Positions 1 through 11,211 of a stretch of DNA of 64,000 bases are shown piece after piece. Position numbers and translations under genes: made by a program. The notes below the pieces were generated by a model, which was not told the DNA's origin, did no database searches, and was given only the letters and a program-made list of their open reading frames with translations. Each line of letters opens with the position of its first letter. Positions within the stretch are counted from its first letter, which is position 1. The DNA comes from Aeromonas diversa CDC 2478-85 (GTDB lineage Bacteria > Pseudomonadota > Gammaproteobacteria > Enterobacterales > Aeromonadaceae): positions 124,001 through 188,000 of the forward strand of contig NZ_CDCE01000021.1 in the NCBI RefSeq assembly GCF_000819805.1, read 5' to 3'.

Positions 1-1
1 G

Positions 2-643
2 CGCGTGCTGTGCAAGGTCAATCTGGCCAACGTACTGGCCCCGAGCGAGCGCCTCAATGCGCGCAAGTGGCAGCGGGCCAGCGATGAGCTCACCTGTTGG
101 GATCTCGACTATGTGCTGATCGACCGGGAGGAGGGGACTCCCCTGTGCGGCATCGTCATCGAAGAAGAAGAGGGACACGCAGCGGACTTTCGGCGCCTCG
201 CCTGCAAGGCGGCCGGTCTTGCGTTGCTGGCGATCCCGCTGGCCGACGAGTACGACGTGGCGCGGCTGCGTAGCCAGATCTATTACTACCTGGAGCCAGA
301 GTTGGGCTTGGGTGAAGAAGAGGAGCCAGAAGCGGCGACGATGGCCCCCCTGGGTACCCATCATGAGCGGGAGTTTGCTGACGAGCCGCAATTTGGCCCA
401 CTGCTGCTCGACGGCATCGATACCGGTGGGCGCCGCGAGCCGACCCTCAACCCCGAGTTGATTGGCGATACCCGCGAAGAGCGTGCACCGACCATCACCC
501 GTATCGAGCAGACCTGCCCGCGCTGTGATGCCCCGCTGGTGGAGCGGCTGGCGCGCAAGGGACCCAAGGCGGGTCATTACTTCATGACCTGTACCCGCTT
601 CCCCGAGTGCCGCTATGCGGCGCTGACCGGCCGACAGGGGTGA
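2..643 (+). CDS. DUF2726-like protein with C-terminal topoisomerase-type zinc ribbon (5' end outside window)
   Basis: The reading frame is already open at the first base, so the true start lies upstream and the 212 visible residues are the C-terminal part. The first 100 residues look like a DUF2726-type nuclease-fold domain (a conserved Cys-Lys-Val start and an acidic Asp-Arg-Glu-Glu-Gly stretch). A linker rich in Glu and Pro follows. The tail has a four-cysteine zinc ribbon (CPRC about residue 168, then two more Cys in CTRFPEC) like those of topoisomerase I C-termini, which bind DNA. The family's function is not established. The domain assignment is from memory of the families. Confidence 0.7.
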   Translation, partial: RVLCKVNLANVLAPSERLNARKWQRASDELTCWDLDYVLIDREEGTPLCGIVIEEEEGHAADFRRLACKAAGLALLAIPLADEYDVARLRSQIYYYLEPELGLGEEEEPEAATMAPLGTHHEREFADEPQFGPLLLDGIDTGGRREPTLNPELIGDTREERAPTITRIEQTCPRCDAPLVERLARKGPKAGHYFMTCTRFPECRYAALTGRQG

Positions 644-650
644 AATAACA

Positions 651-683
651 GAGGGAGGCATAGCGCCTCCCTCTTGGTTTTTC
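651..683. terminator. Rho-independent terminator between convergent genes
   Basis: A 9-bp GC-rich stem (GAGGGAGGC paired with GCCTCCCTC) with a short loop is followed by a T-rich run. It lies between two convergent genes, ending the upstream rightward gene and possibly also glpK from the other side. Confidence 0.75.
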
Positions 684-695
684 ACCCTATTTTAC

Positions 696-3085
<2,390 letters not shown>

Positions 3086-3298
3086 AGACGGTTCTCCACC
3101 AGACGTTTTCCTTTATTGATCGTGTGTCTTGCTCTCTTTCGGACCCGAAAACGTTTTTTCGTTGTTGGTTTAATGCGCAATCTTGCGTGTTCTTTTATGC
3201 GCGTATTCGGGATGCGCTAACCTTACTCCCTCGCTGGTACCGTTGTCAGAGTGTTCTGAGAGGAAGTGTGCTCGAGATCGCACAGAATGCTAACAAAA

Positions 3299-3314
3299 TG
3301 TGACCATACGCAAA
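3299..3314. promoter_or_regulatory. Candidate CRP site upstream of glpT/glpFK
   Basis: TGTGA, six bases, then GCAAA matches 8 of 10 conserved positions of the TGTGA-N6-TCACA consensus. The left half is perfect and the right half weak. Catabolite activation of glpFK and glpT by CRP is known in E. coli. Here it is inferred. Confidence 0.4.
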
Positions 3315-3448
3315 TGACGGGGTAGCCATGTATCTATTAAGGGGTATAAGTCCCAGTGTTTATGCGGTCTTCAGCGGGGTTGTTGTTATTGATAATGGAC
3401 TCATCGGAGTAATGAAACTGTAATAATTCATCGTGCGTCACAGAATTA

Positions 3449-3466
3449 ATGTTCCTTTATGAGCAT
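3449..3466. promoter_or_regulatory. Candidate GlpR operator upstream of glpT
   Basis: ATGTTCCTTTATGAGCAT matches 14 of 18 positions of the E. coli GlpR consensus ATGTTCGWTAWCGAACAT. It lies 85 bases upstream of the glpT start, as expected for repression of glpT in the absence of glycerol-3-phosphate. Confidence 0.55.
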
Positions 3467-3551
3467 AATGAGCGCGAATTCGAATCGGTAAGGTCCGCTC
3501 GTGTCGGATTAGCCTCTACCCTCAATCACAACAACAAACAGGAAGCTCAAC

Positions 3552-4892
3552 ATGCTCAGTCTCTTCAGGCCGGCACCGCACATTGCCAGGTTGCCTGCCG
3601 ACAAGGTCGACCCCTTCTATAAACGGATGCGCTGGCAGATCTTTCTCGGTATTTTCTTCGGTTATGCTGGCTACTACCTGGTTCGCAAGAACTTCAGCCT
3701 GGCCATGCCTTATCTCATCGAGCAGGGTTTCTCCCGCGGCGATCTGGGTCTGGCGCTCTCCGGGGTGTCCATCGCCTACGGCCTCTCCAAGTTCCTGATG
3801 GGGAACGTGTCGGACAGATCCAACGCCCGTTACTTCCTCTCTGCGGGTCTGCTGCTCTCGGCCGCCATCATGTTCTGTATGGGGACCATGCACTGGGCCA
3901 CCTCCAGCATTGCCATCATGTTTGTCCTGCTGTTCCTCAACGGCTGGGCTCAGGGCATGGGTTGGCCTCCCTGCGGTCGTACCATGGTGCACTGGTGGTC
4001 GCACAAGGAGCGTGGCGGCATCGTATCGGTGTGGAACGTGGCCCACAACGTGGGTGGCGGCATGATTGGCCCGCTCTTTATTCTTGGCATGGGCTGGTTC
4101 AACGACTGGCGCAGTGCCTTCTATGTGCCTGCTGCTGCTGCGGCGGCCATCGCCGTGATCGCCTTCTTCGTGATGCGCGATACCCCGCAATCGGTCGGTC
4201 TGCCCCCGGTTGAGGAGTACAAGAACGACTACCCGGCCGACTACAGCGCCGAGCACGAAAAGGAGCTCTCCGCCAAGGAGATCTTCATGAAGTACGTCTT
4301 CAACAACAAGCTGCTGTGGTACATCGCCATTGCCAACGCCTTCGTGTACCTGATCCGCTACGGTGTGCTGGACTGGGCGCCCACCTACCTGAAGGAAGCC
4401 AAGGACTTCTCCGTGGACAAGACCTCCTGGGCTTACTTCCTCTACGAGTGGGCGGGGATCCCGGGCACCCTGCTGTGTGGCTGGATGTCGGATAAATTCT
4501 TCCAGGGTCGTCGTGCCCCGGCCGGTATCCTGTTCATGAGCCTGGTCACCGTGGCCGTGCTGGTCTACTGGTTCAACCCGGCTGGCAATCCGACCGTCGA
4601 CATGCTGGCGCTGGTGGCCATCGGCTTCCTCATCTATGGTCCCGTCATGCTGATCGGCCTGCACGCCCTGGAGCTGGCGCCGAAGAAGGCTGCCGGTACC
4701 GCCGCTGGCTTCACCGGCCTGTTCGGTTACCTGGGTGGCGCCGTGGCGGCCAACGCCGTGCTGGGTTACACCGTTGACCACTTCGGCTGGGATGGCGGCT
4801 TCGTCTTGCTGACCGCCTCCTGCGTACTCTCCATCCTGTTCATCGGCCTGACCCTCAAGCACGATAATGAGATGATGGCCCAGAAGGCATAA
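3552..4892 (+). CDS. glpT: sn-Glycerol-3-phosphate:phosphate antiporter
   Basis: Major-facilitator inner-membrane antiporter that imports glycerol-3-phosphate in exchange for phosphate. The 446-residue protein aligns with E. coli GlpT from the first residues ([10 protein letters not shown] against MLSIFKPAPH) and keeps the [12 protein letters not shown] segment of helix 1, whose Arg (about residue 45) binds substrate phosphate in E. coli. It has twelve expected membrane helices with a central cytoplasmic loop near 200-240. AGGA lies upstream of the ATG. It is followed by a strong terminator, so unlike E. coli glpTQ it is not in one unit with glpQ, which lies beyond glpR and glpD here. Confidence 0.97.
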   Translation: MLSLFRPAPHIARLPADKVDPFYKRMRWQIFLGIFFGYAGYYLVRKNFSLAMPYLIEQGFSRGDLGLALSGVSIAYGLSKFLMGNVSDRSNARYFLSAGLLLSAAIMFCMGTMHWATSSIAIMFVLLFLNGWAQGMGWPPCGRTMVHWWSHKERGGIVSVWNVAHNVGGGMIGPLFILGMGWFNDWRSAFYVPAAAAAAIAVIAFFVMRDTPQSVGLPPVEEYKNDYPADYSAEHEKELSAKEIFMKYVFNNKLLWYIAIANAFVYLIRYGVLDWAPTYLKEAKDFSVDKTSWAYFLYEWAGIPGTLLCGWMSDKFFQGRRAPAGILFMSLVTVAVLVYWFNPAGNPTVDMLALVAIGFLIYGPVMLIGLHALELAPKKAAGTAAGFTGLFGYLGGAVAANAVLGYTVDHFGWDGGFVLLTASCVLSILFIGLTLKHDNEMMAQKA

Positions 4893-4940
4893 AACGTGAT
4901 GGTTGGCTTACCTCGCCCACTCGGGTTGGGGTAGACTGCA

Positions 4941-4968
4941 AAGGCCCCGCCGTGTGCGGGGCCTTTTT
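4941..4968 (+). terminator. Rho-independent terminator of glpT
   Basis: A 10-bp stem (AAGGCCCCGC with GCGGGGCCTT), five-base loop and T run follow the glpT stop by 48 bases. It separates glpT from glpR transcription. Confidence 0.9.
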
Positions 4969-4989
4969 CGATCACATGGGAGGATCCAG

Positions 4990-5748
4990 GTGAAGCAAAC
5001 ACAACGACATCAGGAAATCTTGGATGTCCTCACCCGGCAGGGCTTTGTCTCGACCGAGGATCTGGTAACGCATTTCGATGTCAGCCCCCAGACCATCCGG
5101 CGTGACCTCAACGATCTGGCCGAGCAGAACAAGATCCGTCGTCATCACGGTGGGGCCTCGCTCCACTCCAGTACCGTCAACACCGCCTATACCACCCGTA
5201 AGGTAATGCAACTCAAGGAGAAAGAGCGCATCGCCCAGGCCGTGGCTGCCCACATTCCCGACGGTTCGTCGCTCTTTATCGACATCGGGACCACCACGGA
5301 GGCGGTCGCTCGCGCCCTGCTCGGACACAGAGAGCTGCGTATCGTCACCAATAACCTCAATGTGGCCAGCATACTGACGGCCAAGGACGACTTCACCGTC
5401 ATCATCGCCGGGGGCGAGATCCGCAACCGGGATGGCGGCATCGTCGGGGAGGCGACCCGGGACTTCATTGGCCAGTTTCGCATGGACTACGGCGTGATCG
5501 GCATCTCGGGCATCGATCTCGACGGCTCTCTGCTCGATTTCGACTACCACGAGGTGAAGATCGCTCAGGCCATCATCCAGTATTCCCGTGAGGTGTTGCT
5601 CGCCGCCGACCACACCAAGTTTGGCCGCAATGCCATGGTCAACCTCGGCAACATCAGCCAGGTGCATGCCCTCTTTACCGACCAACCGCCGCCCGACAAG
5701 CTGGCCCGCATCCTCGCCAGCCACCAAGTCGAGTGCCATCTCTGCTGA
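4990..5748 (+). CDS. glpR: Glycerol-3-phosphate regulon repressor
   Basis: DeoR-family repressor of the glp genes, released by glycerol-3-phosphate. The 252-residue protein has an N-terminal helix-turn-helix (about residues 5-55, including SPQTIRRDL) and a DeoR-type sugar-phosphate sensor domain (about 80-235, with DIGTT and NNLNVA). The GTG at 4990 is chosen because an AGGA ribosome site lies 7 bases upstream and the protein then begins VKQTQRH, like E. coli MKQTQRH. The frame is open further upstream, but that would run through the glpT terminator. It sits between glpT and glpD, its likely targets. Confidence 0.95.
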   Translation: MKQTQRHQEILDVLTRQGFVSTEDLVTHFDVSPQTIRRDLNDLAEQNKIRRHHGGASLHSSTVNTAYTTRKVMQLKEKERIAQAVAAHIPDGSSLFIDIGTTTEAVARALLGHRELRIVTNNLNVASILTAKDDFTVIIAGGEIRNRDGGIVGEATRDFIGQFRMDYGVIGISGIDLDGSLLDFDYHEVKIAQAIIQYSREVLLAADHTKFGRNAMVNLGNISQVHALFTDQPPPDKLARILASHQVECHLC

Positions 5749-5881
5749 TCTCTTGGCCGGGGGCTATGCCCCTGGCTTCTTCCTTCCCTCCGCTTCCCTT
5801 CCTGCTGTTTCCTCCTTGCGTTGATACTCTGTTGCATCCTGGCAAACGACACCCCCATTTCGATCACATTTTCGCGCAATA

Positions 5882-5930
5882 ATGTTCGTTTGATTTTCCT
5901 TTGTGTTCTAAAATGAGCGAAATCAAACGC
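5882..5930. promoter_or_regulatory. Candidate tandem GlpR operators in the glpD leader
   Basis: One element at 5882 has a perfect left half (ATGTTCG) and a second at 5913-5930 (ATGAGCGAAATCAAACGC) matches 12 of 18 positions of the GlpR consensus. They are 31 bases apart, about three helical turns. A perfect 10-base inverted repeat (CGTTTGATTT at 5887 and AAATCAAACG at 5920) overlaps both and could alternatively be an RNA stem. Confidence 0.45.
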
Positions 5931-5969
5931 GGGTATGCGTCAAATCATAAAAACGAAATGAAGGTGAAC

Positions 5970-7457
5970 ATGAACGAGCACTATGATCTGGTCGTCGTCG
6001 GCGGCGGCATCAACGGGGTCGGCATCGCCGCCGATGCCGCAGGGAGGGGGCTCAAGGTTGCCCTGTTCGAGGCGCGGGATCTCGCCTCGGCCACCTCGTC
6101 CAACTCCAGCAAGCTGATCCACGGTGGCCTGCGTTACCTCGAGCATTACGAGTTCCGTCTGGTGAAAGAGGCCCTGGCCGAGCGCGAAGTCCTGCTCGGT
6201 ATGGCGCCCCATATCGCTCGCCCCATGCGCTTTCGTTTGCCGCACCGGCCCCATCTTCGCCCGGCCTGGATGATCCGTGCCGGCCTCTTCCTCTATGACA
6301 ACCTGGCCAAACGCGATCGCCTCAAGGGGAGCATTGGCCTGCGCTTTGCCCCCAATGACGGCCTCAAGGCGGAGATCCGCAAGGGATTCGAGTATTCAGA
6401 CGCCTGGGTCGACGACGCCCGCCTGGTGGTGCTCAATGCCATGATGGCGCGGGACAAGGGCGCTCGCATCGAGACCCGCACCGCCTGTGTCGAGGCCAAG
6501 CGCCAGGGCCGCGAGTGGCGGGTCACCCTGGAGCGGGAGGGGGGAGAGCGCTTCACCGTGACCGCTCGCTGTCTGGTCAACGCCGCTGGCCCCTGGGTCA
6601 AGCAATTCTATGACGAGGGGCTGCATGAGAAGTCCCCGCGCGGGATCCGCCTCATCAAGGGCAGCCACATGGTGGTGCCGCGCATTCACGAGCGCGACGA
6701 GGCCTACATACTGCAAAACGAGGACAAGCGTATCGTCTTCGTCATTCCCTATCAGCAGGACTTCTCGCTCATCGGCACCACAGACGTGGAGCACAAGGGC
6801 AGCCCGCGCGAGGCGCGCATGAGCGACGAGGAGATCCGTTATCTGTGCAACGTGGTCAATGCCCACTTCACCAGGCAGGTGAGCCCGGACGATGTGGTCT
6901 GGACCTATGCCGGCGTACGCCCCCTGTGTGACGACGAGTCTGATTCGCCTCAGGCGGTGACCCGCGACTACACCCTGGAGGTGAGTGGCGACGAGCAGGA
7001 GGCGCCGCTGTTGTCGGTGTTTGGGGGCAAGCTCACCACCTACCGCAAGCTGGCCCAGGCCGCCTGTCACAAGTTGCTGCCCTGGTTCCCCCAGATGCGC
7101 GGCGACTGGACCGCCACCACCCGTCTGCCGGGCGGTGAGTTCGACAGCCCGGTGCGCGAACTCGCTCGCGCCTTCGCCCTGGAGTTCGACTGGTTGGACG
7201 ACCGCAGCGCCCTGCGCATCGCCGAGGCCTATGGCGCCAACGCCCGCCTCTGGCTCGGTCAGCCCCGTGGCGAAGTGTTTGGTGCCGGTCTGTGTGAGGC
7301 CGAGGTGCGCTATCTCATGGAGCGTGAATGGGCCCATACCCTGGAAGACATCTTGTGGCGTCGCAGCAAGCTCGGTCTGCGTCTCGATGCCAGCCAGCAG
7401 GCCCGTCTTGGCCAGTGGCTGGATGAACATCACCATGCCCTGCCCAGGGCGAGTTAA
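5970..7457 (+). CDS. glpD: Aerobic glycerol-3-phosphate dehydrogenase
   Basis: Membrane-associated FAD enzyme that oxidises glycerol-3-phosphate to dihydroxyacetone phosphate and passes electrons to quinones. The 495-residue protein has the dinucleotide motif VVVGGGINGVG (about residues 7-17), the KLIHGGLRYLEHYEF stretch shared with E. coli GlpD, and a C-terminal DAO-type tail. The ATG at 5970 is chosen because AAGGTG lies directly upstream and MNEHYDLVVVGGG matches the E. coli N-terminus. In-frame ATGs at 5913 and 5958 would add residues with no family support. It is the aerobic route for glycerol after GlpK and GlpT. Confidence 0.97.
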   Translation: MNEHYDLVVVGGGINGVGIAADAAGRGLKVALFEARDLASATSSNSSKLIHGGLRYLEHYEFRLVKEALAEREVLLGMAPHIARPMRFRLPHRPHLRPAWMIRAGLFLYDNLAKRDRLKGSIGLRFAPNDGLKAEIRKGFEYSDAWVDDARLVVLNAMMARDKGARIETRTACVEAKRQGREWRVTLEREGGERFTVTARCLVNAAGPWVKQFYDEGLHEKSPRGIRLIKGSHMVVPRIHERDEAYILQNEDKRIVFVIPYQQDFSLIGTTDVEHKGSPREARMSDEEIRYLCNVVNAHFTRQVSPDDVVWTYAGVRPLCDDESDSPQAVTRDYTLEVSGDEQEAPLLSVFGGKLTTYRKLAQAACHKLLPWFPQMRGDWTATTRLPGGEFDSPVRELARAFALEFDWLDDRSALRIAEAYGANARLWLGQPRGEVFGAGLCEAEVRYLMEREWAHTLEDILWRRSKLGLRLDASQQARLGQWLDEHHHALPRAS

Positions 7458-7463
7458 TACCCG

Positions 7464-7487
7464 GTGACGGCCCCGTCGGGCCGTCAC
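7464..7487 (+). terminator. Hairpin after glpD
   Basis: A 10-bp perfect stem (GTGACGGCCC with GGGCCGTCAC) with a four-base loop lies 7 bases after the glpD stop. No T run follows, so it may attenuate or protect the transcript between glpD and glpQ and not end it. Confidence 0.5.
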
Positions 7488-7534
7488 ATATCCTCGTTAT
7501 CCTGCAAGCAACCACAACAAGAAGAGCCATAACA

Positions 7535-8611
7535 ATGAAGAGAACATTGATCGCCCTCGCGCTGGGCAGTGCGCTAACCTTCCCCGCTTTGGCCGCCGAC
7601 GAAGGCAAGATAGTCATCGCCCACCGCGGCGCCTCCGGCTATCTGCCCGAGCACACCCTGGAGTCCAAGGCCATGGCCTATGCCATGGGGGTGGACTACC
7701 TCGAGCAAGATCTGGTGATGACCAAGGATGACCAGCTGGTGGTGATGCACGATCACTTCCTCGACGGCATCACAGACGTGGCCGAGCGTTTCCCCGGCCG
7801 TGCCCGTCCCGACGGTCGCTACTATGTGGTCGACTTTACCCTGGCGGAGATCCGCTCCCTGCGCATGACAGAGCCGTTCCAGGTGGTCGATGGCAAACAG
7901 CAGCACGTCTATCCGGCCCGCTTCCCCCTGTGGAAGTCTGACTTCAAGATCCACACCTTCCAGGAAGAGATCGAGATGATCCAGGGCATGAACAAGAGCA
8001 CCGGCAAGAACGTCGGCATCTACCCCGAGATCAAGGCCCCCTGGCTGTTCCGCCACGAGGGCAAAGACATCTCCAAGGCGGTGTTGAAGGTGCTCAAGGA
8101 GTACGGTTACACCGGCAAGGGCGACAAGGTCTATCTGCAGTGCTTCGATACCAATGAGCTCAAGCGCATCAACAGTGAACTGATGCCGGCCATGGGCATG
8201 GATCTCAAGTTGGTGCAGCTGATGGCCGAGACCGACTGGAACGAGACCATGGTCTATGACGCCAAGGGTCAGGCTACTCCCTACAACTACGACTGGATGT
8301 TCAAGCCGGGCGCCATGAAAGAGATCGCCACCTATGCCGAGGGGGTGGGTCCGTGGAAGCCGATGATAGTGCCTGAGCCGGGCACCCCGGGTAAGCCCAC
8401 CTTCACCAATCTGGTCAAGGAGGCTCATGCCAGCGGTCTGAAGGTCCACCCCTACACCTTCCGTAAGGATGAGGGGCAGGTGCCGGCCTATGCCAACGAT
8501 TTCACCGATCTGCTGAAGATCTTCCTCTATCAGGCCAATGTGGACGGGGTGTTCAGCGACTTCCCCGACAAGGCGGTCGAGGTGATCCGGGCGCATGAGA
8601 TGAAGTCATGA
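7535..8611 (+). CDS. glpQ: Periplasmic glycerophosphodiester phosphodiesterase
   Basis: Hydrolyses glycerophosphodiesters (deacylated phospholipids) in the periplasm to glycerol-3-phosphate and an alcohol, supplying GlpT. The 358-residue protein has a signal peptide (Lys-Arg start, hydrophobic core, likely cleavage after ALA at residue 20) followed by the mature GDPD domain. The catalytic AHRGASGYLPEHT stretch (His30-Arg31, Glu38-His39), the Glu-Gln-Asp metal site and the HDH segment near residue 71 are visible. It lies 77 bases after glpD across a hairpin and ends at its own terminator. In E. coli glpQ follows glpT. Confidence 0.96.
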   Translation: MKRTLIALALGSALTFPALAADEGKIVIAHRGASGYLPEHTLESKAMAYAMGVDYLEQDLVMTKDDQLVVMHDHFLDGITDVAERFPGRARPDGRYYVVDFTLAEIRSLRMTEPFQVVDGKQQHVYPARFPLWKSDFKIHTFQEEIEMIQGMNKSTGKNVGIYPEIKAPWLFRHEGKDISKAVLKVLKEYGYTGKGDKVYLQCFDTNELKRINSELMPAMGMDLKLVQLMAETDWNETMVYDAKGQATPYNYDWMFKPGAMKEIATYAEGVGPWKPMIVPEPGTPGKPTFTNLVKEAHASGLKVHPYTFRKDEGQVPAYANDFTDLLKIFLYQANVDGVFSDFPDKAVEVIRAHEMKS

Positions 8612-8615
8612 GTCG

Positions 8616-8645
8616 AGCGGGGCCTGCGGGCCCCGCTTCTTATTT
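8616..8645 (+). terminator. Rho-independent terminator of glpQ
   Basis: A 9-bp stem (AGCGGGGCC with GGCCCCGCT), tetraloop TGCG and a T-rich tail begin 5 bases after the glpQ stop. Confidence 0.85.
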
Positions 8646-8789
8646 CGTAAACAAATAAATACAGTGATTTGGTTTTGAGTGGTTTTTACAGTCTTTCCTG
8701 AATAGTGGCGGTGCAAAAAGCAAGCAATCAGGCTGTTTTATTGAATTTAATCTTGCCATCTCTCGTTTGATTGTTAATGTGGACTCCGG

Positions 8790-8818
8790 TTGCGTCGTCG
8801 TGAGTGAGTTTTTGTAAT
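8790..8818 (+). promoter_or_regulatory. Candidate sigma-70 promoter of aroF-tyrA
   Basis: TTGCGT and TGTAAT are separated by 17 bases. The -10 differs from TATAAT at one position and the -35 is weak. The -10 coincides with the left half of the TyrR box, which would explain repression. Confidence 0.45.
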
Positions 8819-8830
8819 TTAATGTTTACA
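8813..8830. promoter_or_regulatory. TyrR box upstream of aroF
   Basis: TGTAAT-N6-TTTACA matches 11 of 12 conserved bases of the TyrR consensus TGTAAA-N6-TTTACA. It lies 40 bases before the aroF start and covers the putative -10. Weaker 9/12 matches lie at 8646-8663 and 8673-8690, and a lone TTTACA half site at 8845. E. coli aroF also has multiple TyrR boxes. The rest of the 8646-8869 gap shows no gene. Confidence 0.8.
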
Positions 8831-8869
8831 GCTTGCCGCGGTGGTTTACATGAAAGAGAGAGTCCACTC

Positions 8870-9946
8870 ATGCAAAAAGATCCCCTCAACAACGTTCATA
8901 TTCACTCCGAGCAGGTGATGATCACCCCGGCCGAGCTCAAACGCCGGCTGCCCATCTCCGATCACGCCCTGGCCTTCGTTCAGGGGGCGCGCCAGACCAT
9001 CTCTGATATCATCCATCGTCGGGATCACCGCCTGCTGGTCATCTGCGGTCCCTGCTCAATTCACGACATGGAGGCCGCCAAGGAGTACGCAACCCGACTC
9101 AAGGCCTTGCATGATGCCTATCGTGACTCTCTCTATATCGTGATGCGGGTCTACTTCGAGAAGCCGCGAACCACAGTGGGCTGGAAGGGGTTTATCAACG
9201 ATCCCAATCTGGATGGCACCTTCGACGTGGAGCTGGGCCTGCACCGGGCCCGTGAGCTGCTCTGCTGGCTCGCCGAGCTGGAGCTGCCGCTGGCCACCGA
9301 GGCGCTCGACCCCATCAGCCCGCAATACCTGGCGGAGCTCTTCTCCTGGTCGGCCATCGGCGCCCGCACTACCGAATCCCAGACCCACAGGGAGATGGCC
9401 TCCGGCCTCTCCATGCCGGTAGGCTTCAAGAATGGCACCGACGGTAATCTCGGCACCGCCATCAACGCCATGCGCTCTGCCGCGACCCCTCACGCCTTCA
9501 TGGGGATCAACCAGCAAGGGCAGGTGGCCCTGCTGCAGACCCAGGGCAATCCGGACGGTCATGTGATCCTGCGCGGCGGCAAGCACCCCAACTACGACTC
9601 GGTCAATGTCTCCCTGGCCGAGGAGGCGATGGATCAGGCCGGGCTGACTCCCGGGCTGGTGGTCGACTGCAGTCACGGCAACTCCAACAAGGATTACCGC
9701 CTGCAACCCAGGGTGGCCGATAACGTCATCCACCAGATCCAGGAGGGGAACCGCTCCATCATTGGTCTGATGCTCGAGTCCCATCTGGAGGAGGGGAGCC
9801 AGTCTTCCGAACAGCCGCGTGAGTGCATGCGCTACGGGGTCTCGATTACCGATGCCTGCATCGGTTGGGAGACCACAGATGAGCTGCTGGCTCGCGCCTA
9901 TCGGGAGCTGAGAGAGGCCCTTAAGTCTCGACGCCAGCCGGTCTGA
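8870..9946 (+). CDS. aroF: Tyrosine-sensitive DAHP synthase
   Basis: Condenses phosphoenolpyruvate with erythrose-4-phosphate, the first step of aromatic amino-acid synthesis. The 358-residue class I enzyme is closest to E. coli AroF: it starts MQKDPLNNVH against MQKDALNNVH and keeps Asn8, whose change in E. coli AroF removes tyrosine feedback. Conserved blocks include CGPCSIHD, PRTTVGWKG, GARTTESQTHRE and VDCSHGNSNKD. The ATG at 8870 follows an AGAGAG-type ribosome site. An upstream in-frame start would run through the TyrR box and is rejected. It forms a unit with tyrA 57 bases downstream, as in E. coli. Confidence 0.96.
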   Translation: MQKDPLNNVHIHSEQVMITPAELKRRLPISDHALAFVQGARQTISDIIHRRDHRLLVICGPCSIHDMEAAKEYATRLKALHDAYRDSLYIVMRVYFEKPRTTVGWKGFINDPNLDGTFDVELGLHRARELLCWLAELELPLATEALDPISPQYLAELFSWSAIGARTTESQTHREMASGLSMPVGFKNGTDGNLGTAINAMRSAATPHAFMGINQQGQVALLQTQGNPDGHVILRGGKHPNYDSVNVSLAEEAMDQAGLTPGLVVDCSHGNSNKDYRLQPRVADNVIHQIQEGNRSIIGLMLESHLEEGSQSSEQPRECMRYGVSITDACIGWETTDELLARAYRELREALKSRRQPV

Positions 9947-10003
9947 CATTGAATAATGGCCGGGTCGCCACGGGGCGGCCCGCTTGCTGATAGAGAAGGG
10001 ATC

Positions 10004-11131
10004 ATGGCCAAAGAACTGGATGTCCTGCGGGACAAGATTGACGAGGTGGACAGGGAGCTGGTGACCCTGCTGGCCCGCCGCCTGGCGCTGGTGGGGGAGG
10101 TGGGAGAGGTCAAGAGCCGCCACGGTCTGCCCATCTATGCCCCGGATCGGGAGGCGGCCATGCTGGCGCGCCGCCGGGAGGAGGCCGAGGCCCACGGGGT
10201 GCCCGGGGATCTTATCGAGGATGTGCTGCGGCGCATCATGCGCGAGTCCTACGCCAGCGAGAAGGAAACCGGCTTCAAGTGCATCAATCCGGCCTTGCGC
10301 CACGTGGTGGTGGTCGGCGGAAACGGCGCCCTGGGGGGGCTGTTTGTGCACATGTTGCGTCTCTCCGGCTACCGGGTCGAGGTGTTGGAAAAAGCCGACT
10401 GGGAACAGGCCGACGCCCTGCTCTCGGGGGCCGGCATGGTGCTGGTGGCGGTGCCTATCGACGTGACCGAGGTTGTGATTGCTCGCCTTGGCCAGCTGCC
10501 GGACGACTGCCTGCTGGTGGATCTCACCAGCGTCAAGCAGGGGCCTATGGCCGCCATGCTGGCGGCCCACAAGGGGCCGGTCCTCGGTCTGCATCCCATG
10601 TTCGGCCCCGATGTGGCGAGTCTGGCCAAGCAGGTGATCGTCTGCTGCGTCGGGCGTGATCCTGCGGCGAGCGAGTGGCTCTGCCAGCAGATGACCATCT
10701 GGGGGGCGCGCCTGGTGGCGGTAAGCGCCGCCGAGCACGACAAGGCCATGACCCTGATCCAGGCCTTGCGCCACTTCGCTACCTTCGCCTATGGCCGCCA
10801 TCTGGCCGAGGAGGGGGCGGATCTGGAGCAGTTGCTGCGCCTGAGCTCCCCCATCTACCGGTTGGAGCTGGCCATGGTGGGACGGCTGTTTGCGCAAGAT
10901 CCGGCGCTCTATGCGGACATCATCCTCTCATCACCCCAGAATCTGGCCATGATCCGTCGCTACTACGAAGAGTTTGGCCGCTCGCTGGCCCTGCTCGAGC
11001 AGGGGCAGCGAGAGGGATTCGTCGCGGCCTTTAACCAGGTGGCCGACTACTTTGGCGAGCACGCCGGCCAGTTCCTTCGCGAGAGCAAGCAGCTACTGGC
11101 CCAGGCCAATGACCGGCGGCACCTCGGCTAA
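10004..11131 (+). CDS. tyrA: Bifunctional chorismate mutase / prephenate dehydrogenase
   Basis: Converts chorismate to prephenate and then, with NAD, to 4-hydroxyphenylpyruvate, the tyrosine precursor. Residues 1-90 form the all-helical AroQ-type mutase domain ([13 protein letters not shown], then [14 protein letters not shown]). The dehydrogenase domain starts near residue 100 with the nucleotide motif [11 protein letters not shown] and has the GLHPMFGPD and QALRHFATF blocks of TyrA. At 375 residues it matches E. coli TyrA (373). The ATG at 10004 has AAGGG 4 bases upstream. It is cotranscribed with aroF and likely under the same TyrR control. Its product is also the substrate of Hpd encoded at 31.2 kb. 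Confidence 0.97.
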   Translation: MAKELDVLRDKIDEVDRELVTLLARRLALVGEVGEVKSRHGLPIYAPDREAAMLARRREEAEAHGVPGDLIEDVLRRIMRESYASEKETGFKCINPALRHVVVVGGNGALGGLFVHMLRLSGYRVEVLEKADWEQADALLSGAGMVLVAVPIDVTEVVIARLGQLPDDCLLVDLTSVKQGPMAAMLAAHKGPVLGLHPMFGPDVASLAKQVIVCCVGRDPAASEWLCQQMTIWGARLVAVSAAEHDKAMTLIQALRHFATFAYGRHLAEEGADLEQLLRLSSPIYRLELAMVGRLFAQDPALYADIILSSPQNLAMIRRYYEEFGRSLALLEQGQREGFVAAFNQVADYFGEHAGQFLRESKQLLAQANDRRHLG

Positions 11132-11164
11132 GGTGATGACTCCGCAGTGTGCTGTGGACCAGCA

Positions 11165-11192
11165 AAAGGGCGCCTCACGGCGCCCTTTCTGG
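11165..11192 (+). terminator. Rho-independent terminator of aroF-tyrA
   Basis: A 10-bp stem (AAAGGGCGCC with GGCGCCCTTT), tetraloop TCAC and T-rich tail lie 33 bases after tyrA. Confidence 0.85.
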
Positions 11193-11211
11193 TTTGAATT
11201 CGAGGGGGTGT

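Larger units (their letters stand above)
3086..3551. promoter_or_regulatory. Divergent glpFK / glpT control region
   Basis: This 466-base gap between glpF (leftward) and glpT (rightward) has no credible gene. It is relatively AT-rich and carries candidate GlpR and CRP sites listed separately. A weaker GlpR-like half site (GTGTTC at 3187) lies nearer glpF. Divergent promoters under GlpR repression and catabolite control are expected from the E. coli glp regulon, but I cannot pick confident -10/-35 pairs. Confidence 0.6.

Noticed and set aside
3187-3204. Second GlpR operator near glpF
   Set aside because: Only about 11 of 18 positions match, which is close to what chance gives in this gap; mentioned only as weak.
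3267-3284. CRP site from TGTGC and GCACA in the glp gap
   Set aside because: The half sites are too far apart and lack the A and T of the consensus core.
8845-8850. Second strong TyrR box next to the aroF start
   Set aside because: Only the right half TTTACA is present; the left half matches one of six bases.
9056-10897. A 613-codon open frame antisense to aroF and tyrA
   Set aside because: It spans two certain genes and their gap, has a biased composition (His, Gln, Leu, Gly) and no ribosome site.
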